Below are positions 7,769 through 17,033 of a DNA stretch of 64,000 bases, piece by piece. The notes under the pieces were generated by a model, which saw only the letters and a program-made list of their open reading frames with translations, was not told the origin of the DNA and made no database searches. The DNA lies in contig NZ_FOVH01000003.1 in assembly GCF_900115095.1 (NCBI RefSeq), positions 1-64,000 on the forward strand, given 5' to 3'. Each line of letters starts with the position of its first letter. Position 1 is the stretch's first letter. Origin of the DNA: Actinomadura madurae. Lineage in GTDB: Bacteria; Actinomycetota; Actinomycetes; Streptosporangiales; Streptosporangiaceae. The translations under genes were made by a program, and so were the position numbers.

Positions 7769-10521
7769 CCGCTGAGGACGTCTACGCGCTGATGACGCGA
7801 TCGCAGGAGCTGCCCTACGGGGAGGCCAGGACCGTCCTGGTGGAGGACGCGCTGCGCCGCGCCGAGGCGGCCGGCGACGAGGTGCTGGCGTACCGGGTGC
7901 GGGTCCGGCTGACCGACGCCTACCAGTTCGGCGGCGAGCCGGCGAAGGCGTTCGCGACGTTCAGCCGGTCGCTGGCCGAGCACGACCGCGACCCCGGCCG
8001 GTTCGACGAGGAGCACTTCCTGCTGTGGCAGATGAAGGGCATGGTGGGCGCCCTCACGCTGTTCCCGGAGATCCCGCTCGACCGGACGTACGCGGTGCTG
8101 GACGACATGGAGCGCCGCTACCTCGCCGGCGGCCACAGCCCGCAGGCGGTCTACCGGCGCCGCCACCTCGTGGCCCGCCACATCGGCGACGGGACGGCCG
8201 ACGACTGGTACGCGAAGTGGCGCGCGGCCCGGCGGGACGAGCTGTCGGACTGCGAGGGCTGCGACCCGACCGGCATGGTCAACCACCTCGTCGAGACCGG
8301 CCGCCACGAGGAGGCGGCCGAGATCGCCGCGCCCGTGCTGGCCGCCCGGCTGACCTGCAACGAGCAGCCGCAGTCGATCCGGACCGCGATGATGCCGGTG
8401 TTCCTGCGGACGGGCCGTCCCGAGCAGGCCGCCGACGCGCACCGCCGCGCCTACCGGGTGCACCGGTCGCGGCTCGCCGACCTGTCCGACATCGCCGACC
8501 ACCTGGAGTTCTGCGCGGTGACGGGCAACGAGGCGCGCGGGCTGGAGATCGTCCAGCGGCATCTCGGGTGGCTGGACCGGGCGCCGAGCGCGCACGCGGA
8601 GATGCGGTTCGCCGCCGCGGCGGCGCTGGTCCTGGACCGGGTCGCCGCCGCCGGACACGGCGCGGCGACCGTCCGCCGCCCCGCCGCCGACGGCCGCCCG
8701 GCCGCCGACGTGCCGCTCCCGGACCTCCGCGAGGAGCTGCGGACCCGCGCCACGGATCTCGCGGACCGGTTCGACGCCCGCAACGGGACGTCCCGCCAGG
8801 GCGACCTGGTACGCGCGACGCTGGCGGCCGAGCCGTTCGCCGACTTCGTCCCGCTGGCCGCGCACCACCGGCGCCCCGCGCCCGCCCCGGCCCCGGCGCC
8901 CCGGCCCGTCCCGCAGGAGGACTTCACGGCCGTGGACGACCTGGACGCCCTCCTCGACATCGCGGACGAGCGCCGCACACGCCAGGACATCGCACGCACC
9001 CTGGCCGCGTGGCGGCGTTTCGACGCCCTCGCGGAGACGACGGAGCCGACGCCGCTCCAGAAGGCCCGCCGCCTGGACGCGCAAGGCGTCGAGCACGCCG
9101 TCGAGGGCGACCACGAGGAGGCCGTCGCGTGCTGGCACGAGGCCGCCCGCCGGTTCGCCGAGCTGGGCGACGAGACCCGCCGGCACCGCGTGCTCAGCCG
9201 CCTCGGCGGGATGCGCGTGCAGACCGGCGACAAGGACGGCCTCCAGGACGTGGCCGCGGCCGCCGAGTACTTCGCGCACCACCCGGACGACGACGGCGCG
9301 GCCACGGGCTCGCTCATCCGGCTGGCCACCGCGCACGTCGACCTCGGGAACCCGGAGGACGCCGTCGCCGCCCTCGACCGGATCGCCGGGGACGACGCGC
9401 CGGACCGGGCCGGTCTCCTGTGGGGGGACGACCCCCCACGCCCCCCGGAAGAGCCGGCCGGCCCGGCTCCCTCCGCTCCGCTGGAGCTCCGCTCCGGGAA
9501 CCGGGCCGGCGAGGCGTGGTTCGTCCGCGGGCAGGCGCTGCTCAAGCTCGGCGACGCCGATGGTGCCACCGAAGCGCTGCGCCGCTCCGCCGGCGCCGCG
9601 CGGACCTCCGCGGACCCCGAGGAGGTGGCCGCGCCCGCGCTGCTGCTCGCCCGGATCCTGGCCGCGCGGGAGAGCGGCCCGGACGAGGAGACCTTCGCCC
9701 TGCTGGACGAGGCGATCGCCGCGCTGCGGGGCTCCGCGCCGATGCGCGCGGCGGCGCACTGCGACCGCGGCCTGGCGCTGCTGGCCGCCGACCGCGCGGC
9801 CGACGCCGTCCCCGACCTCGTGGAGGCCATCGCCGCCTGGACGGCCGGGGGTTCGCACGAGCAGGCCGTCCATCTCCGCGTGGACCTCGCCGCCGCCTAC
9901 CTGGCCGCGGACCGCCACCTGGAGGCCGCCGAGGCCGCCGAGGAGGCGCTGCCCGGCCTCGACGGTGACGTCGCACGGCGCTGCCGCCTGATCCTCGCGC
10001 ACGCCCAGAAGCGCCTCGGCGAGGAGGACGCCGCCGCGACGTTCCGGTCCCTCGCCGAGGACGCCGCGCAGGAGGGCCGCCACGACGCCGTCGCGCACTT
10101 CCTCGACGAGGCCGCCGACGTCCTGAGCGACCTCGACAAGGACGCCCTGGCCGCCGAGCGGTTCGCCGAGGCCGCCGAGGCGTTCGAGAAGGCCGGCGAC
10201 CCGTACGGCGTGGTCCGCGCCCGCCGCCGCGCGGCGATGTGCCGGCTGTGGAGCGGCGAAGGCGAGAAGGCCGTCACCACCATGGAGACGGCCCGCGCGG
10301 CCCTGGCGGGCCTGCCCCCGGACAACGAGCCGGCCCGGATCTGGGAGACCGCCCTGGTCTCCTACGACCAGGCCCGTGTCCTGGCCCGGACGGGCGCCCT
10401 CGCGGAGGCCGCGTCCCACGCCTCCGCGGCCGTGGACGGCTTCACCGCCCTCGGCGAGACCGGCCCCGCCGAGGAGGCGACCCGCCTCCACGACGACATC
10501 ACCTCGGCCCTGAACACCTGA
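7765..10521 (+). CDS. Large tetratricopeptide-repeat protein coupled to the Hsp90 gene
   Basis: A 918-residue, Ala/Glu/Arg-rich, all-helical protein. Repeating 34-residue TPR-like units are clear in the C-terminal half (for example AWFVRGQALLKLGDADGATE and AHCDRGLALLAADRAADAV) and weaker in the first 380 residues. A Pro/Ala linker (about 370-390) separates the halves. No signal peptide or membrane segment, so cytosolic. It begins at the ATG that overlaps the Hsp90 stop (ATGA). At 9418-9510 the frame runs through two GC palindromes that look like an inserted repeat, adding about 30 Pro/Gly-rich residues (WGDDPPRPPEEPAGP) between TPR units. Likely role: scaffold or co-chaperone for the upstream ATPase; this is inference. 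Confidence 0.8.
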   Translation: MTAEDVYALMTRSQELPYGEARTVLVEDALRRAEAAGDEVLAYRVRVRLTDAYQFGGEPAKAFATFSRSLAEHDRDPGRFDEEHFLLWQMKGMVGALTLFPEIPLDRTYAVLDDMERRYLAGGHSPQAVYRRRHLVARHIGDGTADDWYAKWRAARRDELSDCEGCDPTGMVNHLVETGRHEEAAEIAAPVLAARLTCNEQPQSIRTAMMPVFLRTGRPEQAADAHRRAYRVHRSRLADLSDIADHLEFCAVTGNEARGLEIVQRHLGWLDRAPSAHAEMRFAAAAALVLDRVAAAGHGAATVRRPAADGRPAADVPLPDLREELRTRATDLADRFDARNGTSRQGDLVRATLAAEPFADFVPLAAHHRRPAPAPAPAPRPVPQEDFTAVDDLDALLDIADERRTRQDIARTLAAWRRFDALAETTEPTPLQKARRLDAQGVEHAVEGDHEEAVACWHEAARRFAELGDETRRHRVLSRLGGMRVQTGDKDGLQDVAAAAEYFAHHPDDDGAATGSLIRLATAHVDLGNPEDAVAALDRIAGDDAPDRAGLLWGDDPPRPPEEPAGPAPSAPLELRSGNRAGEAWFVRGQALLKLGDADGATEALRRSAGAARTSADPEEVAAPALLLARILAARESGPDEETFALLDEAIAALRGSAPMRAAAHCDRGLALLAADRAADAVPDLVEAIAAWTAGGSHEQAVHLRVDLAAAYLAADRHLEAAEAAEEALPGLDGDVARRCRLILAHAQKRLGEEDAAATFRSLAEDAAQEGRHDAVAHFLDEAADVLSDLDKDALAAERFAEAAEAFEKAGDPYGVVRARRRAAMCRLWSGEGEKAVTTMETARAALAGLPPDNEPARIWETALVSYDQARVLARTGALAEAASHASAAVDGFTALGETGPAEEATRLHDDITSALNT
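9420..9448 (-). repeat. Dispersed GC hairpin repeat, copy 1 (inside the TPR gene)
   Basis: GTGGGGGG (9420-9427), loop ACGA, CCCCCCAC (9432-9439), then GCCCCCCGG. Read on the minus strand it matches the element at 28807-28836 almost base for base, including the TCGT loop and the CCGGGGGG flank. The outermost-but-one pair is G-C here and C-G in the other copy, so the stem is preserved by a paired change. It is in frame within the coding sequence. Confidence 0.7.
9457..9510. repeat. 10-bp inverted repeat inside the TPR gene
   Basis: GCCGGCCCGG (9457-9466) and CCGGGCCGGC (9501-9510) are perfect complements around a 34-nt centre that holds a smaller GCTCC/GGAGC hairpin. Directly next to the GC hairpin repeat, it encodes the low-complexity residues between two TPR units, so the two may be one composite insertion. 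Confidence 0.6.
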
Positions 10522-10534
10522 CCGGCCGGAGCGG

Positions 10535-11667
<1,133 letters not shown>

Positions 11668-11671
<4 letters not shown>

Positions 11672-12621
11672 CGCGAGCGCAGGAAGGTCCACGCGTCATC
11701 GATCATGGTGCGCAGGTCGCGTTCGGGCTTCCAGCCGAGCTCGGCCTGGATCTTCTCCGACGAGGCGACCAGCACGGCCGGGTCCCCGGCGCGGCGCGGC
11801 GCCACCTCGGCCGGGATCTCGCGGCCGGTGACCTCGCGGCAGGCCTCGACGACCTCCCGGACGGAGTTGCCGGTGCCGCTGCCCAGGTTGAAGACCTGGT
11901 GCGTGCCCGGCGCGCACGCGTCCAGCGCGAGCAGGTGCGCGCGGCCGAGGTCGGTGACGTGGATGTAGTCGCGGATGCAGGTGCCGTCCGGCGTCGGGTA
12001 GTCGTCGCCGAACATCCGCACCGTGTCGCCCTCGCCCTGCGCGATCTTCAGCACGTTCGGGATCAGGTGGGTCTCGACCGTGTGCCGCTCGCCGTGCCGC
12101 CCGTGGGCGCCCGCGACGTTGAAGTACCGCAGCGACACCCCGCCGATGCCGTGCAGCCGCGCGTACTCGGCCAGCGCCGTGTCGATCGCCAGCTTGGACG
12201 CGCCGTAGGGGTTGGTGGGGCGGGTCGGGTCCGTCTCCAGGATCGGCGTCGACTCCGGCTCGCCGTAGGTCGCGGCCGTCGAGGAGAACACGATCCGGGG
12301 GACGCCCGCGGCGCGCATCGCCTCCAGCAGGGCCAGCGACTCGCCGAGGTTCTTGTCCCAGTACAGGCCGGGCTTCTCGACGGACTCGCCGACGAGCGAC
12401 TTGGCGGCGAAGTGCAGCACCGCCTCGAACCCGGCGCCGCCGAGGACGTCCGCCGCGGTGTCGCGCAGCGTGCCGCGGACGAGCCGGGCGCCGTCCGGCA
12501 CCGCGTCCTCGTGGCCGGTGGACAGGTCGTCCAGCACGACGACCTCGTGTCCCGCCTCCAGGAGCAGGGCGGAGACGACGCTGCCGACGTAGCCGGCGCC
12601 TCCGGTGACGAGCAGCTTCAC
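11668..12621 (-). CDS. galE: UDP-glucose 4-epimerase
   Basis: Interconverts UDP-galactose and UDP-glucose using tightly bound NAD. The 317-residue extended short-chain dehydrogenase has GGAGYVG at 7-13, SST at 113-115, and the catalytic YGASK at 139-143. The C-terminal half carries [20 protein letters not shown], typical of GalE. The GTG start at 12621 has AGGAGGT 7 nt upstream. First gene of a two-gene operon, coupled to galK by a 4-bp overlap. It would serve galactose catabolism and also cell-wall galactose supply. Confidence 0.95.
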
Positions 12622-12701
12622 TGACGGACCTCCTGAGGAGACTCTCGGACGGCGGGGTGCGTCCAGGCTATCCGGAACGCCGAACGGGGAAGGTTGAACC
12701 C

Positions 12702-13652
12702 ATGGACCGGACGCCGCCCCGGCCGCCCGCGAGGCCCGCGCGCACCCTGGCGCGGCCCCTGGTGTGGCTGCTGTCGAGTTCGACCGATCTCGTCGTGCGG
12801 CTGTCGGGCGGTGACCCGCACGCGCTGCGGGAGGAGCTCACGGCGGAGCGGATGCGCGCCCTTGTGGCGGAGAACACCCAGCTCACCGCGGACGAGCGGG
12901 CGCTGATCGGGGAGGTGTTCGCGGCGGGGGAGCGGCCGCTGCGGGAGGTCCTCGTGCCGCGCACCGAGGTGGTGTTCCTGGACGCGGCGCTGCCGCTGAC
13001 GGCCGCCGCGCGCGCCGCGTCGGGCAGCCCGCACTCCCGGTTCCCCGTCTGCCGCGACTCCCACGACGAGGTGATCGGCTTCGTGCACATCCGCGACCTG
13101 CTGGCCCCCGACGCGCCGGACGGGGACCCGCCGGACGGGGACGCGCCGGTGGGCGACCTGGTGCGGCCGGTGAAGTTCCTGCCGTCCTCCAAGCGGGTGC
13201 TGCCGGCCCTGACCGAGATGCGCCGCGAGGGCTGCCACCTGGCGATCGTCATGGACGAGTACGGCGGCGTCGCCGGGATCGTCACGCTGGAGGACCTGCT
13301 GGAGGAGCTGATCGGCGACATCCGCGACGAATATGATGTGCAGGACGCGCAGGCGCGCCGCCTGCACGGCGGGGTGGTCGAGGTCGACGGCCTGCTCAAC
13401 CTGGACGACTTCGCCGCCGAGACCGGCATCCGGCTGCCGGCCGGGCCGTACGAGACGGTCGCCGGGCACATCATGGCGGTGCTGCGCCGGGTGCCCGCCG
13501 AGGGCGACTCGGTGGAGGCCGGGGGCCGCCGTCTCGCGGTGGCCCGGATGGACGGCCGGCGGGTGGCCCGCGTGCGCGTCATGCCGCGCGTGGCGCCGCA
13601 GGCCGCGGTCACCGGAGGGGCCACCGGCGGCGGAACCGCAAGCGACACCTGA
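12702..13652 (+). CDS. CBS-pair/CorC_HlyC domain protein lacking the membrane domain
   Basis: A 316-residue protein of the hemolysin C/CorC group. After a short hydrophobic segment ([13 protein letters not shown]) it has the linker typical of these proteins ([18 protein letters not shown]), a CBS pair ([10 protein letters not shown] ... [21 protein letters not shown] and [20 protein letters not shown]), and the C-terminal CorC_HlyC domain ([13 protein letters not shown]). The four-helix CNNM/DUF21 domain that would act in Mg or Co transport is missing. A GGGGAAGG site precedes the ATG. It is 12 bp upstream of trpS, so likely cotranscribed. It may be a cytosolic CorC-type accessory protein or a truncated transporter. 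Confidence 0.85.
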   Translation: MDRTPPRPPARPARTLARPLVWLLSSSTDLVVRLSGGDPHALREELTAERMRALVAENTQLTADERALIGEVFAAGERPLREVLVPRTEVVFLDAALPLTAAARAASGSPHSRFPVCRDSHDEVIGFVHIRDLLAPDAPDGDPPDGDAPVGDLVRPVKFLPSSKRVLPALTEMRREGCHLAIVMDEYGGVAGIVTLEDLLEELIGDIRDEYDVQDAQARRLHGGVVEVDGLLNLDDFAAETGIRLPAGPYETVAGHIMAVLRRVPAEGDSVEAGGRRLAVARMDGRRVARVRVMPRVAPQAAVTGGATGGGTASDT

Positions 13653-13664
13653 GAGAATCGGTCC

Positions 13665-14744
13665 GTGCACATGCCCGAAGCGTCCCGCCCCGAAGCGTCC
13701 GCCGGAACGGCCGCGGCCAAGCCGCGCGTGCTGTCCGGCATCCAGCCCACCGCCGACTCGTTCCACCTCGGCAACTATCTGGGCGCGCTGCGGCAGTGGG
13801 TCTCGATGCAGGACACGCACGACGCGTTCTACTGCGTGGTCGACCTGCACGCCATCACCGTCGAGCACGACCCCGCGCTGCTGCGCCGCCGGACGAAGGT
13901 CGCCGTCGCGCAGCTCCTCGCGATGGGCCTCGACCCCGAGCGCGCCACCGTGTTCGTGCAGAGCCACGTCCCCGAGCACGCGGAGCTGGCGTGGGTGCTC
14001 AGCTGCCTCACCGGGTTCGGCGAGGCGGGCCGGATGACGCAGTTCAAGGACAAGTCGTCCAGGCAGGGCACCGGCGGGACGAGCGTCGGCCTGTTCACCT
14101 ACCCGATCCTGCAGGCCGCCGACATCCTGCTGTACTCGCCCGACCCCACCCGGGGGAAGCGGGCGCTGCGCGTCCCGGTCGGCGAGGACCAGCGGCAGCA
14201 CCTGGAGCTGACCCGCACGCTCGCGCAGCGGTTCAACCACCGGTTCGGCGACACCTTCGTGCCGCCGGAGGCGCACATCCCCGAGGGCGCCGCGAAGATC
14301 ACCGACCTGCAGGAGCCGGACGCGAAGATGAGCAAGTCCGCGTCCTCCCCGCAGGGGATCATCGACGTGCTGGAGGAGCCCGGCCCGATGCGCAAGAAGA
14401 TCATGCGCGCGGTCACCGACACCGGCACCGAGATCGTCTACGACGAGGAGAAGAAGGCCGGCGTCACCAACCTGCTGCGGATCTTCTCCGCGCTGGAGGG
14501 TACGCCCATCCCCGACCTGGAGCGCCGGTACGAGGGCTCCGGGTACGGGCGGTTCAAGAAGGACCTCGCACAGGTCGTCCTCGACACGTTCACGCCGATC
14601 AGGGAGCGCACGCTGAAACTGCTGGACGACGAGGAGCAGCTGGACCGGCTCCTCGCCCAGGGCGCCCGGCGCGCCTCCGACGTCGCCGCCGGGACGATGG
14701 AGACCGTGCGCGAACGGGTGGGATTCGTGGGACGTGGTCGCTGA
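13665..14744 (+). CDS. trpS: Tryptophanyl-tRNA synthetase
   Basis: Charges tRNA-Trp with tryptophan; class Ic synthetase, cytosolic homodimer. 359 residues. The HIGH-equivalent motif is [15 protein letters not shown] (24-38) and the KMSKS loop is intact at 221-225 (AKMSKSAS). [13 protein letters not shown] is the usual tryptophan-site segment. The start is GTG 13665 or ATG 13671 (GTGCACATG). A GAGAG site lies 8 nt before the GTG, and GAGAAT could also act as a -10. The 3' end overlaps the 2H phosphoesterase gene by 11 nt. Confidence 0.96.
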   Translation: MHMPEASRPEASAGTAAAKPRVLSGIQPTADSFHLGNYLGALRQWVSMQDTHDAFYCVVDLHAITVEHDPALLRRRTKVAVAQLLAMGLDPERATVFVQSHVPEHAELAWVLSCLTGFGEAGRMTQFKDKSSRQGTGGTSVGLFTYPILQAADILLYSPDPTRGKRALRVPVGEDQRQHLELTRTLAQRFNHRFGDTFVPPEAHIPEGAAKITDLQEPDAKMSKSASSPQGIIDVLEEPGPMRKKIMRAVTDTGTEIVYDEEKKAGVTNLLRIFSALEGTPIPDLERRYEGSGYGRFKKDLAQVVLDTFTPIRERTLKLLDDEEQLDRLLAQGARRASDVAAGTMETVRERVGFVGRGR

Positions 14745-15366
14745 CCGTCCCCCGCGCGACGCCGCCGCGGAGGGCCCCGCCGGGGCGCCCTCCGCGACGG
14801 GCGGCGCGGTCGCGGCCGCCGGCGAGGGGACGCGCACGATCGGCGTCGCCATCCCCATCCCCGACCCGCACGGCTCGTTCCTGCAGGCCAGGCGCGCCTC
14901 GTTCGGCGATCCGCTCGCCCACGCGATCCCGACGCACATCACGCTGCTGCCGCCGACCGTCGTGCGCGAGGCCGACCTGGACGCCATCGAGGAGCATCTG
15001 CGCGGCGTCGCGCGCACCGAGACCCCGTTCCCGATCAGGTTGCGCGGCAGCGGAACGTTCCGGCCGGTGTCGCCGGTGGTGTTCGTGGCGCTCGCCGAGG
15101 GGATCGGCGGCTGCGAGCGCGTCCAGGCGAAGGTTCTGTCGGGCCCGCTCGCCCGGCCGCTGCCGTTCCCGTACCACCCGCACGTCACCATCGCCCACCA
15201 CCTGCCCGACGACGTCATGGACCGGGCGTTCAAGCAGCTCGCCGGGTACAGCGCCGACTTCGAGGCGTGGGGGTTCTCCCTCTACGAGCACGGGCCGGAC
15301 GGCGTGTGGCGTCCGGAGTGCGACTTCATCTTCGGGAACGGCGTCATCCGGTCGCCCAGGCGCTGA
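14734..15366 (+). CDS. 2'-5' RNA ligase-like 2H phosphoesterase
   Basis: A 210-residue protein of the 2H superfamily. The two catalytic tetrapeptides are HITL (68-71) and HVTI (150-153), each followed by the expected hydrophobic strand. The first 35 residues are Ala/Pro-rich and probably disordered. Relatives act on 2',3'-cyclic phosphates or 2'-5' linkages of RNA; the natural substrate here is unknown. It begins at a GTG inside the 3' end of trpS (11-nt overlap), so it is translationally coupled to tRNA charging, which hints at an RNA substrate (inference). A terminator follows. Confidence 0.85.
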   Translation: MVADRPPRDAAAEGPAGAPSATGGAVAAAGEGTRTIGVAIPIPDPHGSFLQARRASFGDPLAHAIPTHITLLPPTVVREADLDAIEEHLRGVARTETPFPIRLRGSGTFRPVSPVVFVALAEGIGGCERVQAKVLSGPLARPLPFPYHPHVTIAHHLPDDVMDRAFKQLAGYSADFEAWGFSLYEHGPDGVWRPECDFIFGNGVIRSPRR

Positions 15367-15382
15367 CGGACGCCTCCCCAGC

Positions 15383-15403
15383 GCCGCGCGGACGGCGCGC
15401 GGC
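15383..15403 (+). terminator. Hairpin after the trpS operon
   Basis: GCCGCGC (15383-15389) pairs with GCGCGGC (15397-15403) around 7 nt. It separates the trpS/2H unit from YihY. Confidence 0.45.
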
Positions 15404-15471
15404 CGGCACGCCGAAAAACGCTGTGTTCAACGGATGATTACGGTCTGCCGCATCGACGGGGCTCCCCCGGG

Positions 15472-15484
15472 TACGTTGCGTGCA
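15472..15484 (+). promoter_or_regulatory. Leaderless-type -10 element of the YihY gene
   Basis: TACGTT at 15472-15477 lies 6 nt before the ATG at 15484 and no ribosome site is present. In actinobacteria TANNNT followed by 6-8 nt and the start codon marks a transcript that begins at the start codon itself. Confidence 0.5.
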
Positions 15485-16509
15485 TGCGGCAGGTGATCGG
15501 CAAGGTCCAGCGGCAGAGCGAGTCTCTGTTCGGCAAGGGAAAGGACCTGCTGCGCAAGACGCGGGAGCGCCGCCCGTGGTTCGACCACCAGGTCCGCGCG
15601 CTGGAGCGGTACCAGGACCGCCGCGGCGACCGGCTCGCCGCCGCCCTCACGTGCTACGCGTTCCTGTCGTTCTTCCCGCTGCTGGCGCTGGCCTACGCGC
15701 TGCTCGGCTACCTCGTCGGGGTCAGCGACGAGGCCCGCGACTACTTCGTCCAAGCGATCAGCTCGCAGCTGCCGGGGCTCGCCGACCAGCTGGACGTCGA
15801 GCAGATCGCCCGGTCCAAGACCACCGTCGGGGTCGTCGGCCTGATAGCGCTGCTGATCACCGGGCAGGGGTGGGTGCAGGTGCTGCGCGAGTCCCTGCGC
15901 GACATCTGGGGCAACGAGCCGGGCGGCGGCGGCAACTTCTTCCTCAAACGGCTGTGGGACCTCGGCGTGCTGGGCTTCCTCGGCCTGATCCTCGTCTGCG
16001 GCATGGCGGTCACGACCGTCACGACGTCCGCCACCCACACCGTCCTCGACTGGTGGGGGCTGCAGGACGTCCCCGGCGCCGGCACCGGGCTGAGGCTGCT
16101 GTCGCTGACCTGCGCGATCTTCTTCGACACCGTGGTCTTCCTGGTGCTGTTCACCCGGCTCTCGGGGACGCGGGCGCCGTGGCGGCGGATCATCCGCGGC
16201 GCGGTGTTCGGCGCGGTCGGCTTCGAGGTCCTCAAGCAGATCGCGGCGCTGCTGCTCGGCCGGACGACCGGGAACCCCGTCTACGGCACGTTCGCCGTGC
16301 TGGTCGGGCTGATGGTGTGGATCAACGTGGCGTCCCGGTTCGCGCTGTTCGTCGCCGCCTGGACGGCGACCCGCCGCGTCGTCCTCACCGCCGACGCCGC
16401 CGACCCGGAGAACCGGACCGACCGTGCCGAGGCCGAGGCGCTTCAGGAGCAGAAGGCGTCTCAGGAGCAGAAGGCCTCTCAGGACCAGAAGGCGTCGTCG
16501 GCGTACTGA
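15484..16509 (+). CDS. YihY/BrkB-family inner membrane protein
   Basis: A 341-residue multi-pass membrane protein of the YihY/virulence factor BrkB family, once mis-called ribonuclease BN. Family hallmarks are LAAALTCYAFLSFFPLLALA (about 50-69), the VWINVASRFALF segment near 280 and RRIIRGAVFGAVGFEVLKQ. Five or six helices are visible; function is not established for the family. The C-terminal tail contains three copies of a six-residue unit (QEQKAS), a tandem repeat that overlaps the end of the convergent NTF2-like gene by 31 bp. The start codon has no ribosome site but a TACGTT -10 six bases upstream. Confidence 0.87.
   Translation: MRQVIGKVQRQSESLFGKGKDLLRKTRERRPWFDHQVRALERYQDRRGDRLAAALTCYAFLSFFPLLALAYALLGYLVGVSDEARDYFVQAISSQLPGLADQLDVEQIARSKTTVGVVGLIALLITGQGWVQVLRESLRDIWGNEPGGGGNFFLKRLWDLGVLGFLGLILVCGMAVTTVTTSATHTVLDWWGLQDVPGAGTGLRLLSLTCAIFFDTVVFLVLFTRLSGTRAPWRRIIRGAVFGAVGFEVLKQIAALLLGRTTGNPVYGTFAVLVGLMVWINVASRFALFVAAWTATRRVVLTADAADPENRTDRAEAEALQEQKASQEQKASQDQKASSAY
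16444..16497 (+). repeat. Three tandem copies of an 18-bp unit in the YihY tail
   Basis: Units at 16444-16461, 16462-16479 and 16480-16497 (CAGGAGCAGAAGGCGTCT and variants with 1-3 changes). They encode QEQKAS, QEQKAS and QDQKAS. The third unit is also the 3' end of the opposite-strand gene. Confidence 0.85.
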
Positions 16510-16907
16510 TCCTCCGCCAGCGTCCGGATCTCGGTGATCTTCCCGTCCCGGATGCGGAACAGGTCGACCGCGCGGCCGTCCAGGACCCGTCCCGGCCGTT
16601 CGGCGTAGGTCTGCACGAGGGCCGCGCCGTACTCGTCATCGGCCATCACCGAGTAGGGCTCGGCACGGAACGTCCCGCCGGACAGCTCGAACAGCCGGAC
16701 GTAGAAGCCGAGGACCTCCTCGGGCGTCCGGTACTCCCCGCAGATCGGCCCGCGCCCCGGGACGCGGTGGACGACGTCGTCGGCGAGCAGCCCGCGGATG
16801 AGCTCCATGTCGCCCTTGGCGAAGGCCGTGTAGCCGTCCTTCAGCAGCGTCACGTTCGGATGCTCAAGGGCGGACACGCCGGGCGCGGTGACGTACAAGT
16901 CGGACAT
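16479..16907 (-). CDS. NTF2/SnoaL-like protein
   Basis: A 142-residue protein with the SnoaL/nuclear-transport-factor-2 fold: the opening helix LKDGYTAFAKGDMELIRGLLADDVVHRVPG, then strands including DGRAVDLFRIRDGKITEIRTL. Such proteins are small cone-shaped barrels that bind hydrophobic ligands or act as isomerases; no catalytic residue can be assigned. The ATG at 16907 follows a GGAGGAAA-like site (reverse of TTTCCTCC). Its last 31 bp lie on the opposite strand of YihY, so the C-terminus (YADDAFWS) is constrained by the repeat there. Confidence 0.8.
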   Translation of the reverse strand: MSDLYVTAPGVSALEHPNVTLLKDGYTAFAKGDMELIRGLLADDVVHRVPGRGPICGEYRTPEEVLGFYVRLFELSGGTFRAEPYSVMADDEYGAALVQTYAERPGRVLDGRAVDLFRIRDGKITEIRTLAEDQYADDAFWS

Positions 16908-16992
16908 GGCGCCGTTTCCTCCCGCGGCACCGGTCCGCCGTCTCGCGGCAGCGGCGAGGTCACCGGCGCCACCGCGAGCGTAAGCCCGCCGG

Positions 16993-17020
16993 GCCCGCCC
17001 CGGCCATACCCGGGGCGGGC
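16993..17020 (-). terminator. Terminator after the D,D-carboxypeptidase gene
   Basis: GCCCGCCCCGG (16993-17003) and CCGGGGCGGGC (17010-17020) form a perfect 11-bp stem with a 6-nt loop, 14 nt beyond the stop codon on the minus strand. Confidence 0.7.
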
Positions 17021-17033
17021 GGTGAGGGAAGCT

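Noticed and set aside
7216..10491. A 1091-codon open frame on the minus strand over the Hsp90 and TPR genes
   Set aside because: It is the antisense shadow of GC-rich codons; no ribosome site and no recognisable domain, while the plus frames have clear Hsp90 and TPR features.
12618..15233. An 871-codon minus-strand frame over the CBS and trpS genes
   Set aside because: Antisense shadow of the CBS protein and trpS, which have complete family motifs.
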